A stretch of 9,493 bases of DNA from Anaerolineaceae bacterium UBA5224 (GTDB lineage: Bacteria; Chloroflexota; Anaerolineae; Anaerolineales; Anaerolineaceae): assembly GCA_002409365.1 (NCBI GenBank), contig DHUW01000046.1:1-9493 (forward strand), written 5' to 3'. Of this stretch, positions 1 through 4,562 are shown piece after piece; position 1 is the stretch's first letter; each line of letters opens with the position of its first letter. The notes under the pieces were generated by a model, which worked only from the letters and a program-made list of their open reading frames with translations, made no database searches and was not told the DNA's origin. The position numbers were made by a program, and so were the translations under genes.

Positions 1-81
1 TTTCATAGTCATTTTTAGCAGTGACCGAGCTTACGGTGACTATCACGGTAGTTAGTTTCCCGCGGGTCAATTTGTAAATAA

Positions 82-1050
82 CTATTGCTTTAGTTTCATC
101 CAGTCCAGTTTACGATTAAGGCGCAGGCCAAGACGTTCGAGGGTGTTTTCCGACCTGCCATCAGGGTATTCAAGGCGGGTGGAGCGTCCCTCCCACTCAT
201 TATTCAGGAATTGACCCAACAAGCAAGAAAGGATGGCATCCTCTTCCTGGTCTTGGGGCAATGCCAGCCACAAATAATCCGCGTTTTGCATCCCACGCTG
301 CCAGGTGAGAATACCGCCAAGCTCCGATTTCTTGCGAAGGGCAAAATGAGTCAGATTACCTGCCAAATCCCAGGAGAACGGGTTCAGCCATACCAGCGGT
401 TGAAACTGGCTGAAGCTGACCGAGGCATACCAGCGCGTATCAAGGGGGTAAACCTCTTCGAGCCAGGTTTTTTGCTTTGACCAGTCTCCCAGGCGCCTGC
501 CAGTCAGCTTATAAACCTTAGGGTCGCAACTAACCTGGGATCGTAATTTTGGCGCTCCTTCGTCCAAAACCCAATTATTCACCCGCCGGATGACATCGAA
601 ACCCAGACTTGCATACATATTTCGGGCTGCCAGGTTGTCACTGGTGACTTGCAGCCATACTTCGGCGGCACGCTTTTGCTTGGCATAGCGCAGGGCCTGT
701 TTGGTCATGGCTGTGGCAATGCCCAGGTGCTGAAACTCGGGTTTGACCGCCACATTGGCGATAAGGGCTATGTGACGAAGCTTGTCCAGGAAGGAGATGA
801 TATTGATATTGCCAACGATCTGTCCATTGACCACCCAGACGTAGCCAGGTTGGCGATGGTCGCCCACCGGGATGCTGCTCCATTGGGTTTGGCGCTGGGC
901 AGATAGACGCATTTGGTTGATCACGCCCCTGCCTTCCGGATCGTTTTTTAGGTTGAAACTTTCTTCGACCAGCTTAATGACTGCCTCTGCATCCTTGGCA
1001 GGATCATAGGCTTTGAGGTGACCAGGCGGTGAAATCGTGTCAGGAATCAT
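82..1050 (-). CDS. GNAT family N-acetyltransferase, probable tandem-GNAT protein with a degenerate second domain
   Basis: Predicted to transfer an acetyl group from acetyl-CoA to an amine; the substrate cannot be told from the sequence. Numbered from the ATG at 1050 (322 aa), the N-terminal half (about 10-160) is a GNAT fold: a beta strand with NVAVKPEFQ, then the acetyl-CoA pyrophosphate loop Q107-H-L-G110-I-A112, then motif B with N139-L-A-A-R-N144-M-Y146 and L149-G150-F151. The C-terminal half (about 240-322) repeats the end of that fold (N302, L304, L307-G308-L309, W317) but has no Q-x-x-G-x-A loop, suggesting a decayed second GNAT domain. The frame extends to a TTG at 1071, but no Shine-Dalgarno precedes either start; I prefer the ATG because a TACAAT element lies at 1059-1064. 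It is cut off from the upstream infA operon by a terminator, so it is probably transcribed separately. Confidence 0.85.
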   Translation of the reverse strand: MIPDTISPPGHLKAYDPAKDAEAVIKLVEESFNLKNDPEGRGVINQMRLSAQRQTQWSSIPVGDHRQPGYVWVVNGQIVGNINIISFLDKLRHIALIANVAVKPEFQHLGIATAMTKQALRYAKQKRAAEVWLQVTSDNLAARNMYASLGFDVIRRVNNWVLDEGAPKLRSQVSCDPKVYKLTGRRLGDWSKQKTWLEEVYPLDTRWYASVSFSQFQPLVWLNPFSWDLAGNLTHFALRKKSELGGILTWQRGMQNADYLWLALPQDQEEDAILSCLLGQFLNNEWEGRSTRLEYPDGRSENTLERLGLRLNRKLDWMKLKQ

Positions 1051-1058
1051 ACGCTGAT

Positions 1059-1064
1059 ATTGTA
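1059..1064 (-). promoter_or_regulatory. Possible -10 element for a nearly leaderless acetyltransferase mRNA
   Basis: The minus strand reads TACAAT here, one mismatch from the TATAAT consensus. The expected transcription start, about seven bases on, is near 1052, only two bases before the ATG at 1050. No ribosome binding site precedes that ATG, which fits a leaderless message. The -35 match (TTTATT, about 17 bases upstream, inside the infA terminator T-tract) is poor, so this is a weak prediction. Confidence 0.3.
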
Positions 1065-1077
1065 AATCCAAGTGAAA

Positions 1078-1110
1078 TTTAAATAAAAACCAGCTCCCGT
1101 TGGAAGCTGG
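1078..1110 (-). terminator. Rho-independent terminator of the rpsU-infA operon
   Basis: On the minus strand, CCAGCTTCC and GGGAGCTGG form a 9-bp stem with one mismatch around an AAC loop (1090-1110). It is followed at once by a T-rich run (TTTTTATTT, continuing AAATTT). It begins 12 bases past the infA stop codon and ends just before the acetyltransferase gene, so it should end most transcription from the ribosomal operon. Confidence 0.8.
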
Positions 1111-1122
1111 TAGTCTGAAGGT

Positions 1123-1374
1123 TTATTCGTTATCCGTGTCAGAAGATCGCGGCCTGCGGGCTCGGTAAACAATCCGGCCTCGATCCAGGTCATATGGCGA
1201 CATCTCAACCCGGACAGCATCTCCCAGAAGGATGCGGATGTAATATCTGCGCATTCGTCCTGAGAGGTAGGCCATAACCTCATGCCCGTTATCAAGCTTT
1301 ACCCGGAACTGTGTACCCGGGAGGGCTTCGATAATGGTACCGTCTACGGTAATCTTCTCTTCTTCTTTAGCCAT
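1123..1374 (-). CDS. infA: Translation initiation factor IF-1
   Basis: IF-1 binds the A site of the 30S subunit and helps IF-2 and IF-3 select the initiator tRNA. The 83-residue product is an S1/OB-fold protein: GTIIEALPGTQFRVKLDNGH (12-31), then YLSGRMRRYYIRIL (36-49), GDAVRVEMSPYDL (51-63) and RGRIVYR (65-71), all in the family's usual order. Family members are about 72 residues; the extra is an acidic/basic tail (RARRPRSSDTDNE). A GAGGTG ribosome binding site sits just upstream of the ATG. The gene starts 17 bases after the stop of rpsU, so the two are almost certainly cotranscribed. infA is usually found in the large ribosomal protein cluster near rpmJ or secY, so pairing with rpsU is less common. 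The identity is secure; whether the genome has another infA is unknown. Confidence 0.95.
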   Translation of the reverse strand: MAKEEEKITVDGTIIEALPGTQFRVKLDNGHEVMAYLSGRMRRYYIRILLGDAVRVEMSPYDLDRGRIVYRARRPRSSDTDNE

Positions 1375-1391
1375 AACACCTCACTTACTGG

Positions 1392-1583
1392 CTACTTTTC
1401 GTAGGGCTTCCGGAAAGAACGTCGAACAGCCTTCTTTTCATCCATACGGCGCTGCTCGCTCTTGGAAACGAACCAGCGTTTGCGTCGCACGGTGCTGAGA
1501 ACACCACTTTTCACGACCTTCTTGCGAAAACGCTTAAGTAGGGAATCTTGCGATTCATTGGGTCTCAAAGTTACACTTGTCAT
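1392..1583 (-). CDS. rpsU: 30S ribosomal protein S21
   Basis: A 63-residue, very basic small-subunit protein. In the S21 family it sits near the anti-Shine-Dalgarno end of 16S rRNA and assists initiation. The family signature is visible: VTLRPNESQDSLLKRFRKKVVKSGVL, then RRKRWFVSKSEQRR, then a Lys/Arg-rich C terminus (written here only as landmarks between residues 4 and 46). Length is normal for non-proteobacterial S21. The start is fixed by an unusually strong ribosome binding site, AGGAGGTGA, at 1590-1598, six bases before the ATG. It is the first gene of the rpsU-infA operon, with its own promoter at 1641-1670 and a 5' leader of about 50 bases. Confidence 0.94.
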   Translation of the reverse strand: MTSVTLRPNESQDSLLKRFRKKVVKSGVLSTVRRKRWFVSKSEQRRMDEKKAVRRSFRKPYEK

Positions 1584-1589
1584 TGCTAT

Positions 1590-1598
1590 TCACCTCCT
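1590..1598 (-). promoter_or_regulatory. Near-perfect Shine-Dalgarno of rpsU
   Basis: The minus strand reads AGGAGGTGA, a full-length match to the 16S rRNA tail, six bases upstream of the rpsU ATG. It is the strongest ribosome binding site in the window. Confidence 0.85.
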
Positions 1599-1614
1599 CT
1601 CCAGGTAACAACCA

Positions 1615-1634
1615 TTGCGCATTTATACGCGCAA
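1615..1634 (-). repeat. Inverted repeat / 5'-terminal hairpin in the rpsU leader
   Basis: TTGCGC and GCGCAA form a perfect 6-bp inverted repeat around an 8-base AT-rich loop. The predicted transcription start from the promoter at 1641-1670 is about 1634, so the hairpin would begin at the first base of the mRNA. Such 5' stem-loops can stabilise transcripts; an operator for a DNA-binding regulator is the alternative. Confidence 0.5.
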
Positions 1635-1640
1635 GTTTGC

Positions 1641-1670
1641 ATTATACACGGTATTGCTGGTTAAAATCAA
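1641..1670 (-). promoter_or_regulatory. Promoter of the rpsU-infA operon
   Basis: The minus strand carries TTGATT (-35, 1665-1670) and a perfect TATAAT (-10, 1641-1646) with an 18-base spacer. Expected start is near 1634, giving a leader of about 50 bases that contains the hairpin at 1615-1634 and the strong ribosome binding site. This is the best sigma-70-type promoter in the window. Confidence 0.75.
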
Positions 1671-1828
1671 GGTTTGTTTATATGTGGGTTGAAAGGATCT
1701 GTAGGGCGAGTTTGAGGACGTTATTGAATCGGCAATCGGTAACATTGTCCGTCATCAAATCGCTAAAGGATGGCTGACAGATAGATGTGTATAGAACAAA
1801 CATTCAAAATGATAACATATTTAAATCA
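1671..1828. other. Intergenic part between the divergent rpsU and AT-rich gene pair
   Basis: No gene is supported here. The gap between the rpsU start (1583) and the next plausible start (1917) is 333 bases. It holds the rpsU promoter on one side and the plus-strand promoter on the other. From about 1780 the base composition shifts abruptly to AT-rich. A short plus-strand stretch free of stops (1705-1791, ending at TAG 1792-1794) has ordinary-looking codons but no start codon, and may be a remnant of a gene's 3' end or chance. Confidence 0.4.
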
Positions 1829-1858
1829 TGATATAATATAACTAAATTATTTATGATT
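1824..1858. repeat. Two-part inverted repeat overlapping the plus-strand promoter
   Basis: AATCAT (1824-1829) pairs with ATGATT (1853-1858), and ATAAT (1833-1837) pairs with ATTAT (1846-1850), with an 8-base centre. It spans the -10 element and the expected start of transcription near 1844, so it could be an operator or the first hairpin of the mRNA. The region is very AT-rich, so chance is possible. Confidence 0.3.
1829..1837 (+). promoter_or_regulatory. Extended -10 promoter for the AT-rich gene pair
   Basis: TGATATAAT matches the extended -10 consensus TGnTATAAT exactly. No good -35 is seen, which extended -10 promoters can tolerate. Transcription would start near 1844, giving a leader of about 73 bases before the ATG at 1917. 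Confidence 0.5.
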
Positions 1859-1916
1859 CGATAATTCTTTTGTCCTTTCTTACAAATTTTCGGTAATTTA
1901 TTAAAGAGGTGCCATA

Positions 1917-2075
1917 ATGAAAATTTGGCGGGTATTCTTTCTTCTTACAGCACTGTTATCATTGTGTATTCCTTAAAATAACAAATCAGAGCCACAGACC
2001 ACATTAAACCATTCCGTTTATCTACCTATTACTCTGAAAGCAAACACTAGTATTAGCCCTATATATTACACAATA
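1917..2075 (+). pseudogene. N-terminal part of the interrupted secreted protein: signal peptide, in-frame TAA, and YLPITLK segment
   Basis: An ATG at 1917 preceded by AAAGAGGTG encodes MKIWRVFFLLTALLSLCIP, a typical short signal peptide (basic start, hydrophobic core, residues 6-16), then hits TAA at 1974-1976. After the stop the same frame stays open to the ATG at 2076 and on to 3014, encoding NNKSEPQTT and then HSVYLPITLKANTS. Chloroflexota exported proteins often carry a similar 'YLPLVxR' motif shortly after the signal peptide, as I recall. The simplest reading is one 365-codon gene (1917-3014) with a nonsense change such as CAA or GAA to TAA. Alternatives are a sequencing or assembly error, or readthrough. 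Neighbouring genes use TAA as a normal stop, so codon reassignment is unlikely. Confidence 0.65.
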
Positions 2076-3014
2076 ATGCGGAGTTACTACATAAGTGGGG
2101 AACCGACTGTCGATCAATACATTAACTTGGGTTGCGCTATGGGTAATAATGCTTATGGAGGTGAACGGAACGAAGTCTATATTTCAAATCTCCTATTCGG
2201 TATGCCATATCGTAATAGTTTAGGCGATTACGGAGCAATGGGGTGGGATGGCGTTTTTCGAAGCACTTCGACCATCAATAATCTCTCTACGGCTGTAGCT
2301 CTTGGTTTTGTTAATTGTAACCGAGATCAACACGATGCTTTATTGCTAGGGATTGGAGTAAATTCCGATGGCGACAGTTTTCACCTAATATCTGGTGACC
2401 ATGGCAAGAATTGGTCAACCATGATTCAACAACTCAACGAACGTATGGCATCCTACGACATGGGGGATCGTGTGGTCTTCTCTGGTGGGCTAAATCTCGA
2501 ACCAGAATTTAATGAGCCAAGTGTTTCATATAATTGGATAAACAATTATTTAAGCGTTTATAAAAACTCTCTGAATATTGTTGGTGCAGCGATGGATTGT
2601 CCTACCAATTACCCTCCAATAGAACCACGTGTTGGTTACTCTGTACCAGCAAATTGTTTTGTAAATAATTGGAATCAATCCGATGTGCTCATTCAGAATT
2701 TTCTATTAGATACAAATCGTTTAAGAAGTATTCCTGAAATATACTCGGAAGATTATCAAGCTCAGCAATGGTATCGTATAGGTTTACTGAGCTATCTAAC
2801 ATATTCAATAACAATTAAATTTACAACTACTACATCTCAGGAGGGGGCTTGTCAACAATATCCACAAGACCCTTCTTGTCAGCCTCGCACAAACTCTCCG
2901 CAAGATGCTCACGATTATCTACTGACAGAAATCCAATCTGACCCGTATAATAGAGTAATTCCCGGTCTAACTCTCACTACTGATTTTAAATGGTTTAAGA
3001 ATGGCGCCCCATAA
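2076..3014 (+). CDS. Hypothetical secreted protein, body of an interrupted gene
   Basis: I do not recognise this family with certainty. The 312-residue open stretch is rich in aromatic residues, Asn, Gly and Ser, as expected for an extracytoplasmic protein. A segment around 45-175 (GDYGAMGWDGVFRST, LLLGIGVNSDGDSFHLISGDHG, VVFSGGLNLEPEFN, then NIVGAAMDCP) alternates strands and loops in a way that resembles a TIM-barrel or glycosidase-like fold; this is only a resemblance. Six cysteines are present. The ATG at 2076 has no ribosome binding site and lies inside an open frame that begins at 1917, so this is probably not the true start; the gene appears to have lost its signal peptide to a TAA at 1974. 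If translated from 2076 the product would stay in the cytoplasm. Base composition is much more AT-rich than secA or surE, suggesting transfer. The next gene's ribosome binding site overlaps its stop. Confidence 0.6.
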   Translation: MRSYYISGEPTVDQYINLGCAMGNNAYGGERNEVYISNLLFGMPYRNSLGDYGAMGWDGVFRSTSTINNLSTAVALGFVNCNRDQHDALLLGIGVNSDGDSFHLISGDHGKNWSTMIQQLNERMASYDMGDRVVFSGGLNLEPEFNEPSVSYNWINNYLSVYKNSLNIVGAAMDCPTNYPPIEPRVGYSVPANCFVNNWNQSDVLIQNFLLDTNRLRSIPEIYSEDYQAQQWYRIGLLSYLTYSITIKFTTTTSQEGACQQYPQDPSCQPRTNSPQDAHDYLLTEIQSDPYNRVIPGLTLTTDFKWFKNGAP

Positions 3015-3024
3015 GGAGTATAGG

Positions 3025-3729
3025 ATGAATGTCAAGAATAAATCTTTGTTTATCCTAGGAGTGATTGCCCTTGTTTGTCTTGGCTTGATCATCTTCAGCG
3101 AACCAATTCAAGATGTGCTTAGCCAAGTTAAACCAACTCGACCCGGTGCATGGCAAGGAGTTGAGTTTCAGATATACCAAATTCTTACTGCTTACCCCGA
3201 TGAGAGTGATAATTTCACTTTCGAATTTACCATGGCAGCTCTTGAGCGTACCAACATGGCACAAGAAAATTATGTTGACCTACTCTCAACGATCACCATT
3301 CCAGCCATTACAGCTGAAGTTGCCCCAACTGGAATATTTTATGATCGAATGTACTTTCCGGGTGGAATCATCAGGACCAGCCATTGGCATAATGTCATCG
3401 AGGGAGTGGATTATAGCGTTGCTACGATGATAGGCCGGGAAGATGCTTCGCAGAGCTATTTAATGATCAATATTGATTCAGGAGAGCAAACCATCAGCAA
3501 TTTGGCCCTTGTTCCTGGAAATCTGGGCGAATTGAAAATTCTGAGGAGAGAGGGCAATGCTCTGGTGATTGAGGTTTTGAAAACCGGTGAGATATTGACT
3601 TACGATTTCATTCAACGAGAGTTGTTTGACCCGTCAAAAAAAATACTGCTTGAGATAATTGAAACGATACCCCCGACAACGCTCAGCCCTACTGCAACAC
3701 CGACACCATTTCCTATTCCTTATCCTTAA
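3025..3729 (+). CDS. Hypothetical membrane-anchored extracytoplasmic protein with Thr/Pro-rich tail
   Basis: A 234-residue protein of unknown function. Residues 7-24 (SLFILGVIALVCLGLIIF) form one strongly hydrophobic segment after a Lys-containing start, so it is either a signal anchor or an uncleaved signal peptide, with the rest outside. The middle (about 45-200) looks beta-rich, without a motif I recognise. The end (about 215-234, PPTTLSPTATPTPFPIPYP) is a Thr/Pro-rich linker-like tail of the kind common in exported Chloroflexota proteins. The start at 3025 is chosen over an in-frame ATG at 3001 because AAGGAG (3013-3018) lies seven bases upstream and the 3001 ATG falls inside the preceding gene. 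The 10-base gap and the ribosome binding site overlapping the upstream stop indicate translational coupling with the interrupted gene, so the two probably acted together. Confidence 0.75.
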   Translation: MNVKNKSLFILGVIALVCLGLIIFSEPIQDVLSQVKPTRPGAWQGVEFQIYQILTAYPDESDNFTFEFTMAALERTNMAQENYVDLLSTITIPAITAEVAPTGIFYDRMYFPGGIIRTSHWHNVIEGVDYSVATMIGREDASQSYLMINIDSGEQTISNLALVPGNLGELKILRREGNALVIEVLKTGEILTYDFIQRELFDPSKKILLEIIETIPPTTLSPTATPTPFPIPYP

Positions 3730-3774
3730 TAGTGAGGTAAAAAGCAGGTCTGGAACGAGCCCACTTGAATCGCA

Positions 3775-4554
3775 TCAATTAAACGGGTGTGATTCATCCA
3801 AGCGGTTTAAATCTGTCATGTCCATACGCAACGGCGTGACGGAAATGAAGCCTTGTTTGATGGCGCCATAGTCAGTTCCATCTTCAACCACGCCCGAGGG
3901 AGGGTCACCGCCGATCCAGTAATACGGCACACCGCGCGGGTCAACTCGTTTTTCCAACAGATCATGATAAAGGCGCACTCCCTGGCGGGTGAGCTGGACA
4001 CCTTCGTACTTCCCATCCGGACGATAAGGCAGGTTGATGTTCCAAATAGGTGCTGGAGTTTGACCATCCCAACGTTCCAGCAATTGGGCTATGATCCTGG
4101 CGGCAGCCTCAGCAGCAGAAGCATATTCCAACGGACCCTGGTGGTGTTCCGGCGCGTCAATTGAAACCGCAAAGCCAGGAACGCCGTTGATAACACCTTC
4201 CATGGCTGCCGTGACTGTACCGGAATAGGTGACGTCCAACCCGACATTGGCATTGGGGTTGATGCCGGAAACGACAGCATCGAATTCGAGATCCAAAGCG
4301 CCCATCATTGCCAGCGCGACGCAGTCTGATGGCGCGCCATCAGAACTGTAAGCGGGGCTGCCATCGGCGAGGGTCACCAGGCGCACGCGCAACGGACGGC
4401 TCATGGTCTTTACATGCCCGCAGGCTGACCAGTTGTGATCAGGTGCTAAAACGCTGACCTCCACGCCTTCGATTTTGCGAACTGCCTGAGCAAGCGCCAG
4501 CAGACCAGGCGCATTTACACCGTCATCATTTGTTACCAGGATCCTTTTTGTCAT
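3775..4554 (-). CDS. surE: 5'/3'-nucleotidase SurE
   Basis: SurE is a metal-dependent cytoplasmic phosphatase that removes the phosphate from nucleoside 5'- and 3'-monophosphates (EC 3.1.3.5 and related activities). The 259-residue product has the family's metal site: N9-D10-D11-G12 near the N terminus, S43 in APDHNWSACGH, and N99 in VVSGIN, followed by D106-V-T-Y-S-G-T-V-T-A-A-M-E-G. The family loop after SGIN is usually x-G-x-N-x-G; here it is P-N-A-N-V-G, so the first Gly is replaced by Asn. The length is normal. The gene begins 8 bases after the secA stop, and its AGAGG ribosome binding site overlaps that stop, so it is cotranscribed and probably translationally coupled with secA. Its 3' end converges on the plus-strand gene ending at 3729; only a weak imperfect hairpin lies between. 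Confidence 0.96.
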   Translation of the reverse strand: MTKRILVTNDDGVNAPGLLALAQAVRKIEGVEVSVLAPDHNWSACGHVKTMSRPLRVRLVTLADGSPAYSSDGAPSDCVALAMMGALDLEFDAVVSGINPNANVGLDVTYSGTVTAAMEGVINGVPGFAVSIDAPEHHQGPLEYASAAEAAARIIAQLLERWDGQTPAPIWNINLPYRPDGKYEGVQLTRQGVRLYHDLLEKRVDPRGVPYYWIGGDPPSGVVEDGTDYGAIKQGFISVTPLRMDMTDLNRLDESHPFN

Positions 4555-4562
4555 GCAACCTC

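Noticed and set aside
1..81. Repeated GTGAC/ACGGT-like words downstream of the acetyltransferase, considered as a terminator or repeat
   Set aside because: The arms do not pair over more than four bases and no T-run follows; nothing can be supported in this stretch.
1577..1777. Plus-strand open frame of 66 codons opposite the start of rpsU
   Set aside because: It overlaps the rpsU start, promoter and leader in antisense, has no ribosome binding site and no protein-like pattern.
1705..1794. Stop-free plus-strand stretch encoding FEDVIESAIGNIVRHQIA and a few more residues, possibly a gene's 3' remnant
   Set aside because: It has no start codon, is only about 29 codons long, and I recognise no family; it is mentioned under the intergenic entry but not called as a gene.
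1955..1970. Lipoprotein lipobox LSLC in the signal peptide of the interrupted gene
   Set aside because: The residue before the Cys is Leu, whereas lipoboxes normally have Gly, Ala or Ser; an ordinary signal peptide is as likely.
3730..3774. Possible bidirectional terminator between the convergent genes ending at 3729 and 3775
   Set aside because: The best pairing (GGTCT with AGCCC) has a mismatch in five bases and no proper T-tract beside it; too weak to call.
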